This document shows, piece by piece, positions 15,004 to 22,134 of a stretch of 23,920 bases of DNA. The position numbers and the translations under genes were made by a program. Within the stretch, counting starts at the first letter, position 1. Each line of letters begins with the position of its first letter. The stretch comes from M55B120 sp965549355 (GTDB lineage Bacteria; Actinomycetota; Humimicrobiia; Humimicrobiales; Humimicrobiaceae): assembly GCA_965549355.1 (NCBI GenBank), contig CBEVGD010000015.1, positions 1 to 23,920 of the forward strand, read 5' to 3'. The notes under the pieces are model-generated. The model had not been told where the DNA came from and did no database searches. It worked only from the letters and a program-made list of their open reading frames with translations.

Positions 15004-15393
15004 ATGACAAAACAGCGGAAGGTGATACTTGAAGAGATTAAAAAATCTAAAGCTCACCCGGCAGCAGATGAGATCTACGATCTGGTGAAAAAGAAAATAC
15101 CCGGTATCAGCCTGGGCACTGTCTATAGAAATCTTGATATTTTATCTGGAGAAGGTCTGGTCAGGAAACTGGAGCTTGCGCATACTCAAAGAAGATATGA
15201 TGGGAATATGAAAAATCATTACCATGTCCTGTGTACAAAATGCGGACGGATCGATGATCTGATTGCCAGGGGAGCTGATGACATAGAAGAATTGCTGGGT
15301 GTAAGAAGTCATTACCGGATCACCGGACACAGATTGAAGTTTTTTGGACTATGTCCGGATTGTAAAAAAAGCGAAGCAGGCAGACAGTGTTGA
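15004..15393 (+). CDS. perR: PerR-type Fur-family peroxide regulator
   Basis: Counting from the ATG at 15004 the protein has 129 aa. The winged helix includes TKQRKVILEEI and SLGTVYRNLDIL. The zinc site is C77, C80, C117 and C120. The regulatory metal ligands of Bacillus PerR (H37, D85, H91, H93, D104) align with H18, D66, H72, H74 and D85 here, including the Asp that marks peroxide sensing. It should repress peroxide-defence genes until iron-catalysed His oxidation. The ATG at 15004 removes the residues that normally precede TKQR and has no good ribosome site. The frame is open back to 14968, and an ATT (14983) or ATA (14986) behind AAGGCGG would give an N-terminus such as (M)IDRKLRMTKQR. 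Peroxiredoxin, desulfoferrodoxin and rubrerythrin genes follow. Confidence 0.88.
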   Translation: MTKQRKVILEEIKKSKAHPAADEIYDLVKKKIPGISLGTVYRNLDILSGEGLVRKLELAHTQRRYDGNMKNHYHVLCTKCGRIDDLIARGADDIEELLGVRSHYRITGHRLKFFGLCPDCKKSEAGRQC

Positions 15394-15563
15394 TGGGAAA
15401 TGAATCACTGAAAAGGTAATTATCAGGTATAAATGGGATTATGGCATATAAAGATTTTAAGTTTTATGGTACAGGATATATGCAGTAGTATTAAGATTAA
15501 AGCAACTCTTACCGGTGGTCCGTATATTGCCATAAGTAAGACTTAATATAGATTAAATTATTT

Positions 15564-15587
15564 TATAATTGAATATTGTATCAATAT
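15564..15587 (+). promoter_or_regulatory. -10 element and inverted repeat before the peroxiredoxin gene
   Basis: TATAAT at 15564-15569 is followed by the inverted repeat ATATTG-TAT-CAATAT (15573-15587) at the expected start site. No good -35 box was found. The repeat is not a close match to the operator at 14940, so control by the same regulator is unproven. Confidence 0.4.
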
Positions 15588-15599
15588 AAGGAGGATAAA

Positions 15600-16238
15600 A
15601 TGGAAGGCAGGATACCGCTATTAGGGGAAAAATTTCCACAGTTAGATGTAGCGACAACAATGGGAGAAATGAAGCTACCCGATGAATTTTCTGGAAAATG
15701 GTTTGTATTTTTCAGTCATCCGGCAGACTTTACACCGGTATGCACCACTGAGTTTGTAGCTTTTCAGAAGAGGTATAATGATTTTAAGAAGTTAAATTGT
15801 GAGCTGGTGGGACTTAGTGTGGACCAGGTATTTTCACATATTAAATGGATAGATTGGATCAAAGATAATTTAAAAGTCGAGATTCAATTTCCTTTGATCG
15901 CTGATACCGGCAAAGCTTCCGGTGCGCTTGGCCTGATTCATCCCGGCAAAGGGACAAATACAGTCAGGGCAGTCTTTATAGTAGATCCCGGCAGCATAAT
16001 AAGGGCTATTCTATACTATCCCCAGGAACTTGGAAGAAATGTCGATGAAATACTGCGAATGGTAAAGGGATTTCAGATTGCTGATAAGCATGGGGTAGCT
16101 ATGCCTGCAAACTGGCCCGACAATGAGCTGATAAAAGATGAGGTAATAATACCGCCCGCAACAGATATAAAAACAGCACGAGAAAGAATAAAAAAGTATG
16201 ATTGTTTTGATTGGTGGCTATGCCATAAAAAATTGTAG
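15600..16238 (+). CDS. peroxiredoxin, Prx6/archaeal thioredoxin-peroxidase type
   Basis: The 212-aa thiol peroxidase reduces hydrogen peroxide and organic peroxides. The active site is PADFTPVCTTEF with peroxidatic C48. The long C-terminal arm ends with C202 and C208 in YDCFDWWLCHKK, as in the Prx6-type enzymes of thermophiles and anaerobes, where these cysteines help recycle the oxidised site. The WW pair belongs to the same subgroup. The ATG at 15600 follows AAGGAGG. A reading from 15576 has no ribosome site. It is cytosolic and the second gene of the oxidative-stress cluster, 206 bases after the regulator. Confidence 0.93.
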   Translation: MEGRIPLLGEKFPQLDVATTMGEMKLPDEFSGKWFVFFSHPADFTPVCTTEFVAFQKRYNDFKKLNCELVGLSVDQVFSHIKWIDWIKDNLKVEIQFPLIADTGKASGALGLIHPGKGTNTVRAVFIVDPGSIIRAILYYPQELGRNVDEILRMVKGFQIADKHGVAMPANWPDNELIKDEVIIPPATDIKTARERIKKYDCFDWWLCHKKL

Positions 16239-16357
16239 GAGTGCCATTCTGCCATTATGAATTAGGAATATGGCCGGGTGAGATTAATGCAGGTAGAAAC
16301 TGATCATATAAGATTAACTGATTAAGAAAAATTTAACCTATAAAAAAGGAGTAAGAG

Positions 16358-16738
16358 ATGACAAAGTTAAGAGAATTTTACCACTGCGAGATATGCGGAA
16401 ATATTGTTGAAATCGTGCATGAAGGGGCATCCTCCCTGGTATGCTGCGGAAAGCCCATGATAAAGCTGGAGGCAAAGACCGAAGATCAAGGACAGGAAAA
16501 ACATGTTCCCATAATAGAGGAAACTGACAGTGGCTTCACAGTAAGGGTCGGAAGTGTAGAGCATCCGATGGAGGACGAACATTATATAGAATTCATCGAG
16601 GTACTGGCAAAGGGTAAGGTATTGCGGAAAGAATTAAAGCCCGGACAGGCCCCGGAGGCAGAATTTTGTGAATCAAAATCAGATATAATAGAAGTGCGGG
16701 AACATTGTTCTGTGCATGGATTATGGAAAAATAAATAA
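16358..16738 (+). CDS. dfx: desulfoferrodoxin (two-domain superoxide reductase)
   Basis: The 126-aa protein reduces superoxide to peroxide without releasing oxygen. The N-terminal desulforedoxin domain has C10, C13, C29 and C30 for the FeCys4 centre. The C-terminal reductase domain has H49, H69, H75, H120 and C117 as ligands of the catalytic iron, with the conserved E47-K48 pair before H49. All key residues are present, so it should be active. The ATG at 16358 follows AAAGGAG. It lies 119 bases after the peroxiredoxin and 16 bases before the rubrerythrin, whose start is probably coupled to it. Peroxide made here would be removed by those two enzymes. Confidence 0.97.
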   Translation: MTKLREFYHCEICGNIVEIVHEGASSLVCCGKPMIKLEAKTEDQGQEKHVPIIEETDSGFTVRVGSVEHPMEDEHYIEFIEVLAKGKVLRKELKPGQAPEAEFCESKSDIIEVREHCSVHGLWKNK

Positions 16739-16754
16739 GGAGGAGAGCATAAAA

Positions 16755-17330
16755 ATGGCAAATCTAAAAGGAACAAAAACTGAAAAAAATCTTCTTGCAT
16801 CTTTTGCAGGAGAATCTCAAGCCAGAAACCGCTATACATATTTTGCCAGTGTGGCAAAAGAGGCTGGCTTTGAGCAAATAGCAGCAATATTTCTGGAAAC
16901 TGCTGATAATGAGAAAGAGCATGCAGAGAGATTTTTTAAGTTTCTGGAAGGCGGAGACGTAGAGATCACAGCAAGCTACCCGGCAGGCACAATAGAAGAT
17001 ACAGCGGCTAATATAGAAGCTTCTGCAGCGGGGGAAAATATGGAGTGGACAATAATCTACAAAGAAGCAGCGGAGATCGCACGAAGTGAAGGTTTTGAAG
17101 AAATTGCTTCAGTATTTAAAGAGATAGCAGAAGTAGAGGAGCAGCATGAAATACGATACAGAAAATTACTTAAGAATTTAAAAGAAGGCAGGGTATTTAA
17201 AAAGGATACGGTAGTTAAATGGAAATGCCGCAATTGCGGATATGTTCATGAGGGGAAAGAAGCTCCGATGGAATGCCCGGCCTGTGCCCATCCCCGGAGC
17301 TATTATGAGCTGTTCTGTGAGAATTATTGA
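16755..17330 (+). CDS. rbr: rubrerythrin
   Basis: The 191-aa protein has an N-terminal four-helix diiron domain. Iron-binding Glu residues are in FAGESQARNRY (E20), in the EKEHAE segment, and in the second helix pair (EIAEVEEQHEIRY). A C-terminal rubredoxin domain has CRNCGY and CPACAH. It acts as an NADH-linked peroxide reductase in anaerobes through rubredoxin-type electron transfer. Length and domain order are standard. The ATG at 16755 follows AAGGAGGAG, and a longer reading from 16716 is a shadow of the preceding gene. It is the last gene of the PerR cluster, with no clear terminator after it. Confidence 0.97.
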   Translation: MANLKGTKTEKNLLASFAGESQARNRYTYFASVAKEAGFEQIAAIFLETADNEKEHAERFFKFLEGGDVEITASYPAGTIEDTAANIEASAAGENMEWTIIYKEAAEIARSEGFEEIASVFKEIAEVEEQHEIRYRKLLKNLKEGRVFKKDTVVKWKCRNCGYVHEGKEAPMECPACAHPRSYYELFCENY

Positions 17331-17367
17331 TAATTAGAACATCTCTAACTTAAAAATTGTTAAAAAT

Positions 17368-17393
17368 CACATAAAATGTTAACATTATATGTG
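17368..17393 (+). promoter_or_regulatory. vapBC operator palindrome
   Basis: A 26-bp palindrome centred on GTT-AAC pairs at 12 of 13 positions (half-site CACATAAAATGTT). It overlaps a weak promoter, TTGTTA (17357-17362) with TAACAT (17380-17385) at 17 bp. Autoregulation by the antitoxin or the complex is the expected use. Confidence 0.65.
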
Positions 17394-17419
17394 TATTAAT
17401 ATTAAAAAAGCGGATAATT

Positions 17420-17683
17420 ATGGAAACGAAAAAAAGAACACATATAGTAGTACCCGATGAGCTAATAAGGGAAGTAGACAGGCTGTCCGGTAAAAGAAAA
17501 CGGAGCAAATTTATAACCCGGGCCATACAGAGGGAAATACAGAGACTGGATTATATAATGGCTGTAAGGGAGACATCCGGTGTCTGGGACGAGAAGGATC
17601 ATCCTGAATTAAAAGATGGAGTTGAAGACTGGGTGAAGACATTAAGAAAAGAAGATATAAAAAGGCTGGAAGAAATTAAGTAA
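17420..17683 (+). CDS. vapB: ribbon-helix-helix antitoxin (VapB-type)
   Basis: The 87-aa protein starts with the ribbon and two helices of a CopG-type DNA-binding domain (RTHIVVPDELIREVDRLSGK, then RSKFITRAIQREIQRL). Its C-terminal half is acidic and mixed and should wrap the toxin. It neutralises the PIN toxin encoded next and represses the pair. Its TAA overlaps the toxin ATG as TAATG. No strong ribosome site precedes the ATG at 17420, so translation may be weak or the transcript leader short. The palindrome at 17368-17393 is the probable operator. Confidence 0.85.
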   Translation: METKKRTHIVVPDELIREVDRLSGKRKRSKFITRAIQREIQRLDYIMAVRETSGVWDEKDHPELKDGVEDWVKTLRKEDIKRLEEIK

Positions 17684-18066
17684 TGGCAGAATATCTCCTT
17701 GATACAACTACAATAATAGATCATCTGAGGGGTGACAGGGAAGTATCTGCATACCTTGAGGCAATCGGTCGGAGAGGCGATATTGCTGGATGCTGTTGCA
17801 TAAATATCACAGAGGTTTATTCAGGCATGATGGAAAAAGAGGCAGAGAAGACCGATAGGTTTATTAATAGCCTCTACTATTATGAGGTAAACAGGGAAGT
17901 TTCGAAAGCAGCAGGAAAACTGAGGCAAAAATATCTTAAAAAAGGCATAACTCTGGCAACCACGGATGTAATTATTGGGGCTGCAGCTTTAATATATGGT
18001 TTGATACTCATTACAAAAAATATTAAACATTATCCCTTTCCCGAATTGGAGATTAAACTGGTTTAG
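17683..18066 (+). CDS. vapC: PIN-domain toxin (VapC-type ribonuclease)
   Basis: The 127-aa PIN protein has acidic metal ligands D7 in LLDTTTIIDHL, E44 in NITEVYSG and D95 in TTDVIIGAAA. The terminal LITKNIKHYP matches the TxNxxHF region of VapC. Family members cut tRNA or rRNA when not bound by antitoxin. The catalytic set looks intact. Translation is coupled to the antitoxin. The last codons and stop lie on an 18-base sequence shared with the IS605-like relic at 5913, so the C-terminus may have been fixed by an old IS end. Confidence 0.9.
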   Translation: MAEYLLDTTTIIDHLRGDREVSAYLEAIGRRGDIAGCCCINITEVYSGMMEKEAEKTDRFINSLYYYEVNREVSKAAGKLRQKYLKKGITLATTDVIIGAAALIYGLILITKNIKHYPFPELEIKLV

Positions 18067-18079
18067 GAACTAAAGCGGG
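18062..18079 (+). repeat. second copy of the 18-base IS-end sequence
   Basis: TTTAGGAACTAAAGCGGG is identical to 5913-5930. Here it includes the vapC TAG stop (18064-18066), and the hairpin and TGTCA part of the presumed right end are missing downstream. Confidence 0.75.
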
Positions 18080-18409
18080 CTTATTTTTTAAATATATCTC
18101 TAGATATTTAAAAGTATTTGATTTATCTTCCTGACATATTATTTAATAGCTAAAGGATCCTTTCCATAGATTATAAGTGAGATGATTCTATCTTCTGGAT
18201 TTTTATTTATAACCTCATTTTTAGAAACTTATTAATATTTTTTTATAATTGTAAAAGTTCTCAAATTTGCTTCAGAAAAAATAAAGGTTGTAATTATATG
18301 GCAAGAGGTTTAATGTATTACAGTTTAAATGAGCCATAGACAGTATTTATAAAAAAGCCGGAAAAAGTAATAGCAATATCCGGCAGGAATGATTTGAGAT
18401 CTAATAATT
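18067..18409. other. 343-bp AT-rich gap before typA
   Basis: No gene was found. The gap starts with the rest of the 18-base IS-like repeat. A GCCGGA/TCCGGC inverted repeat with a 16-base loop lies at about 18356-18383, within 30 bases of the typA start, and could shape the leader RNA. A 13-codon ORF at 18298 has only a weak ribosome site. No convincing promoter was identified. Confidence 0.5.
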
Positions 18410-20221
18410 ATGGAAATTCGTAATGTAGCAATTATTGCCCATGTTGATCATGGCAAGACCACCCTGGTAGATTCACTGCTCCGCCAATCTAAAACGAAAC
18501 TAAACAAGGAAGTTGCTTCGGTAGACTGTATAATGGACAGTAATGAACTCGAAAAGGAGCGCGGCATTACAATTTTTTCGAAGAATGCCTCGGTGATCTG
18601 GCGCGGCACAAAGATCAATATTATAGATACCCCGGGCCATGCTGATTTTGGCGGCGAGGTCGAGAGGGTCCTAAAAATGGCAGAGGGTTCGCTCCTGCTT
18701 GTGGATGCTCAGGAAGGGCCTATGCCGCAGACACGTTTTGTTTTAAAAAAGGCCCTTGAACTTAATCATAAAATCATTGTAGTCATAAATAAGATAGATA
18801 AGCCAAATTCTAATATAAATAAAGCATTAAATGATACTTTTGATCTTTTTATAGAGCTTGGAGCTGATGAGAAAACTGCAAATTTTCCGGTTCTTTATAC
18901 GTCCTCAAGAATGGGTAAATCCGGCCTGGAGCCCCATTTGCACCTGATGCAGGACATTACGCCATTATTCGATGAGATCATAAGCCATATCCCTGAACCC
19001 GGTGGAGACATAAGCCTGCCTTTGCAGATGCTGGTGACTTCAATAAGCTGGGATAATTACAGGGGCCGTATTGCAACGGGCCGGATCTATAATGGGAAAA
19101 TCGATTCGGGACAGGAAGTCATGAGAATAAACCGGAAGGGCCAGATGGAAAAGTACAGCCTGAGCTCGCTTATGACATTCCGGGGATTGGCACAGACTGA
19201 GATCGGCGAAGCGGCAACCGGAGAAATTATTTCAATTGCAGGAATACCCGACATTATGATAGGCGAGACAATAGCGGATATCAATACACCGATAGCCCTG
19301 CCATTGATCGAGATAGAAGAGCCTACCGTCAAGATGAATTTTTCTGTCAACACATCTCCTTTTGCAGGCAGAGAGGGTCAGTTTACGACTTCAAGACAAA
19401 TAAGGGAGAGGCTCTATAAGGAGCTTGAAAATGATGTAGCATTGAAAGTGGAAGATAATCCTTCAGGCGGATGGACCGTTTCCGGCAGGGGCGAATTCCA
19501 TTTAGCTATTTTTATTGAAAGATTGCGCCGGGAAGGTTATGAGCTGCAGGTTTCCCAGCCCCAGGTCATCATTAAAATAATAGAGGGTAAAAAATTCATA
19601 CCATATGAAGAAGTTTTTATTTCTGTGCCGGAACAATACTCAGGCGCAGTGATCCAGAAATTGGGAAGCCGGTCCGGCCAAATGAAGAAGATGGAAATGA
19701 AAGAGGGAACCGCATATCTTGAATTTATAATACCGACATCCGGACTATTTGGCTATAGGCGGGAATTTATGACAGATACCCGCGGGACAGGTATAATGAA
19801 TAGCCTTTTTTACCGTTACCAGGCGGATAATAATGAATGGAAAAAGCGTGAAAGGGGTTCACTGGTCGCATGTGAGAGCGGCACGACGCGATTATACAGC
19901 CTTACTAATATTCAGAACAGGGGTGAATTATTCTATGGTCCGGGCTCTAATGTATACAAGGGCCAGGTAGTCGGGCAAAATTCCCGGAATAAAGATATAT
20001 GGGTAAATGTCTGCAAGGAGAAGCAGCTGTCAAATATGCGCTCCAAAGGCGATGGCGGTATGGAACATTTTAATGTTCCCAGGATCATTGGCCTGGATGA
20101 CGCTCTTGAATATATTGACGACAGCGAACTTGTTGAAGTGACTCCAAAAGCTGTCCGCATACGCAAAATTGCTCTAAGCGAGCTTGAAGCAAAGAGGAGC
20201 AGAAGAGTCCTGGCAGAATAA
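18410..20221 (+). CDS. typA: ribosome-associated GTPase TypA/BipA
   Basis: The 603-aa translational GTPase has G1 AHVDHGKTT (residues 10-18), a switch I region with ERGIT, G3 DTPGHADFGGEV and G4 NKID. EF-G-like domains follow (a beta barrel, then domain III and domain V equivalents), and a C-terminal domain special to BipA contains GTGIMNSLFYRY. It binds the 70S ribosome and supports 50S assembly and stress or cold growth. Length and order are normal. The ATG at 18410 has only a weak GAG upstream, so initiation is probably inefficient or leader-controlled. It is followed after 94 bases by an independent ArsR unit. Confidence 0.96.
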   Translation: MEIRNVAIIAHVDHGKTTLVDSLLRQSKTKLNKEVASVDCIMDSNELEKERGITIFSKNASVIWRGTKINIIDTPGHADFGGEVERVLKMAEGSLLLVDAQEGPMPQTRFVLKKALELNHKIIVVINKIDKPNSNINKALNDTFDLFIELGADEKTANFPVLYTSSRMGKSGLEPHLHLMQDITPLFDEIISHIPEPGGDISLPLQMLVTSISWDNYRGRIATGRIYNGKIDSGQEVMRINRKGQMEKYSLSSLMTFRGLAQTEIGEAATGEIISIAGIPDIMIGETIADINTPIALPLIEIEEPTVKMNFSVNTSPFAGREGQFTTSRQIRERLYKELENDVALKVEDNPSGGWTVSGRGEFHLAIFIERLRREGYELQVSQPQVIIKIIEGKKFIPYEEVFISVPEQYSGAVIQKLGSRSGQMKKMEMKEGTAYLEFIIPTSGLFGYRREFMTDTRGTGIMNSLFYRYQADNNEWKKRERGSLVACESGTTRLYSLTNIQNRGELFYGPGSNVYKGQVVGQNSRNKDIWVNVCKEKQLSNMRSKGDGGMEHFNVPRIIGLDDALEYIDDSELVEVTPKAVRIRKIALSELEAKRSRRVLAE

Positions 20222-20260
20222 GCTATGGGGTAAATAATGTCTGAAGAATTATAAAAATGT

Positions 20261-20288
20261 TTGACATTATAAAAAATAGGCTTATAGT
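20261..20288 (+). promoter_or_regulatory. promoter of the ArsR-membrane ferredoxin unit
   Basis: TTGACA (20261-20266) and TATAGT (20283-20288) are separated by 16 bases. An imperfect inverted repeat (ATAGTTATATT against AATATACTAT) follows at about 20285-20314 and may be the ArsR operator. Confidence 0.65.
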
Positions 20289-20315
20289 TATATTGCTATA
20301 AAGTAATATACTATT

Positions 20316-20663
20316 ATGAAGTTAAATATGTATAAAAGGGATATATTCAAGGCTTTCTCCAGTGATATCAGGATGAAAATATTCATGTTTTTACTGGAAG
20401 AGAATATGTGTGTCTCGGGAATCGTAAAGAAGCTAAATGTGTCACAGCCTACAGTCACACAGCACTTAAAGATCCTTCAGCAGACAGGGTTGATAAAATC
20501 AAAAAAGACCGGTTACTGGATGCATTATTCAATCGATGAATCTAATCTTGAGAAAGTGAAAAGTGAATTAAATAAATTTAATGAAACTTTGCAGATTAAA
20601 GATAGAAAGTGTAAAGCCGGTGCTCAAAAATGTTCTTGTAAAAACAAAAAAGATATTTGTTAG
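20316..20663 (+). CDS. ArsR-family repressor with Cys-rich tail
   Basis: The 115-aa winged helix protein has the recognition region SGIVKKLNVSQPTVTQHLKI followed by a beta wing with KSKKTGYWMHYSID. The helix before it holds a Cys (NMCVSG, near residue 30). The C-terminus has four further cysteines in CKAGAQKCSCKNKKDIC, which could bind a thiophilic metal or sense thiols. It is probably an autorepressor and may control the membrane ferredoxin gene 59 bases downstream. Ribosome sites before the ATG at 20316 and before a second ATG at 20328 are both weak. Confidence 0.88.
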   Translation: MKLNMYKRDIFKAFSSDIRMKIFMFLLEENMCVSGIVKKLNVSQPTVTQHLKILQQTGLIKSKKTGYWMHYSIDESNLEKVKSELNKFNETLQIKDRKCKAGAQKCSCKNKKDIC

Positions 20664-20722
20664 TACATTTGAAATAGCAAAATAAAGGATTATTTAACTT
20701 ATATAATATTTAAGGATGTAGT

Positions 20723-21730
20723 ATGAATATATTGAAATGGAGACACCTGAGTCGAGTTATTTTAATGTTACTAGTGTCTCTGCATATACTCACCTGGTAT
20801 GTATTTGGTGTTCATGCAGTTGGCAGCATTGGAATTGAAGCATTATTCTCCGGTCTTTCACGAGGAGTGATAAATGCCGGATTTATTTTCTGGATATTGG
20901 TTTTTATCTCAGCATTGCTTTCTGGCCGGGTCTTTTGTGGATGGTTTTGCTGGTTTGGCGGATTTCTGGAACTTATGGAATGGAGTATCGGCAAGATCAG
21001 GATCAGGATTCCAAAACGCATGCTTCTATACCTTGGAGCCTTACCTTTTGCTGCTTTGATATTCAAGATCTACAGTTCCCTTTTACTTAACTGGCTCAAT
21101 GGTTTCCCAGCTGAGTTTGTATTTAAGCTATCTGATGTTGAACCCTGGGGCGGCCAGCAAACCGGGATTTCAATAGTTATTACTCTTATTCTATTTGGTC
21201 CGGTACTATTTCTGGTATTTGGCCGAAGGGCCTGGTGCAGACACTTATGCCCTATTGGTGCCTTGCTTAAGATATTTAGCGGTGCAAGTATTTGGAAGAT
21301 CCGTCTCGTTAATGATGAATGTATTGGCTGTGGAAAATGTAATAACAATTGTGATATGCAGATTGATGTAATGGGGGAGCTTAAAGCTAATGGTGAAGTC
21401 AAAAGCCTGAGCTGCACTCGCTGCTTCAAATGCACCAGTGATTGTCCCAAAGGAGCCATTGCTTTTAGCCTGAAACGCAAAAAGATATCATTATCTTCCA
21501 ATGCTATTGCCAGAATAGATGAAGCTACGCTTAAACGGAGGAAATTCTCTATATTTGATATTATTATTTCTGTGTTGTGGATCGGCATAATGGCGGTATT
21601 TATATTTACTGGTATAAATAAGGGTGCTCCCCAGGAAATAAAGGTATTAATGCAGATAGTGCCCATATTGGCAATTTATGGTCTGGCATGGATGGGGCGG
21701 AAGATCTGGTTAAAACTTAGGAAACATTAA
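20723..21730 (+). CDS. NapH/CcoG-like membrane protein with two [4Fe-4S] motifs
   Basis: The 335-aa protein has about five membrane helices, with the paired motifs GRVFCGWFCWFGG (near residue 70) and WCRHLCPIGAL (near 172) that mark the NapH/NosR/CcoG/YccM group. Two cytosolic ferredoxin motifs follow, C-x2-C-x2-C-x3-C in CIGCGKCNNNC and in CTRCFKCTSDCPKG. The last 60 residues hold two more hydrophobic stretches. It probably passes electrons across or along the membrane. AAGGATG precedes the ATG. Its partners are unknown. No nap, nos or cco genes lie nearby, and linkage to ArsR suggests redox or metal stress. Confidence 0.88.
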   Translation: MNILKWRHLSRVILMLLVSLHILTWYVFGVHAVGSIGIEALFSGLSRGVINAGFIFWILVFISALLSGRVFCGWFCWFGGFLELMEWSIGKIRIRIPKRMLLYLGALPFAALIFKIYSSLLLNWLNGFPAEFVFKLSDVEPWGGQQTGISIVITLILFGPVLFLVFGRRAWCRHLCPIGALLKIFSGASIWKIRLVNDECIGCGKCNNNCDMQIDVMGELKANGEVKSLSCTRCFKCTSDCPKGAIAFSLKRKKISLSSNAIARIDEATLKRRKFSIFDIIISVLWIGIMAVFIFTGINKGAPQEIKVLMQIVPILAIYGLAWMGRKIWLKLRKH

Positions 21731-21772
21731 CTGGTTTCCCCTTGTGTTGCACTATATGAAATTATAATTAAT

Positions 21773-21800
21773 TTGCTTTTGGGGTCCTTAATAGTATAAT
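21773..21800 (+). promoter_or_regulatory. promoter of the 76-aa membrane protein gene
   Basis: TTGCTT (21773-21778) and a perfect TATAAT (21795-21800) are separated by 16 bases, 35 bases upstream of the ATG. Confidence 0.6.
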
Positions 21801-21835
21801 ATTAAATTATAGGAAAAGGATATGAGGAGAATAAA

Positions 21836-22066
21836 ATGACTGATGACAATAATTTATCCACGGAGAATTGTCGAGATAGAAAAGAAAAGAAAGATTATGC
21901 CAGTTCTGGAATGGCAGGTTGTGCCTATTTTATAGCTTTTATAGGTGCAGCAGTCTATTTTATTCAACAGGCGACCTCTTTTGGTATGGGCGTGCTTGGT
22001 TTTTTGAAAGCCCTTGTATGGCCATATTTTCTAATCTACAATTTGATGGAATTTCTTAAAATGTAA
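21836..22066 (+). CDS. 76-aa membrane protein, function unknown
   Basis: I do not recognise the family. The first 25 residues are hydrophilic and charged. They are followed by a hydrophobic helix (about 27-45) and a second amphipathic or hydrophobic segment near 50-73 that ends FLIYNLMEFLKM. AGGAGAA lies six bases before the ATG, and a promoter sits at 21773-21800, so the gene is probably real and separately transcribed. It could be an accessory to the membrane ferredoxin protein upstream, but only adjacency supports this. Confidence 0.65.
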   Translation: MTDDNNLSTENCRDRKEKKDYASSGMAGCAYFIAFIGAAVYFIQQATSFGMGVLGFLKALVWPYFLIYNLMEFLKM

Positions 22067-22074
22067 GTACTTTT

Positions 22075-22115
22075 TTGGCTGCTCTAAGTCACGAAATTTT
22101 GAACTAATTTTGTAG
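22075..22115 (+). repeat. left copy of an imperfect 41-bp direct repeat
   Basis: It reads TTGGCTG-N10-CGAAATTTTGAAC and then an AT-rich tail. It matches 29 of 41 positions of the copy at 23661-23701 without gaps, and 8 of the 12 differences are transitions. It begins nine bases after the 76-aa gene stop. Confidence 0.5.
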
Positions 22116-22134
22116 GGTATTCTTAAGTATAAAT

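Noticed and set aside
15441..15488. 15-codon ORF between the regulator and peroxiredoxin genes
   Set aside because: The ribosome site is poor and the AT-rich gap easily yields such short frames.
15510..15541. CTTAC/GTAAG pair with a GC-rich loop as a possible riboswitch
   Set aside because: It has only a five-base stem, and no known riboswitch core motif could be recognised.
21070..21666. 198-codon minus-strand frame opposite the membrane ferredoxin gene
   Set aside because: It is a shadow of a gene with clear Cys motifs on the other strand.
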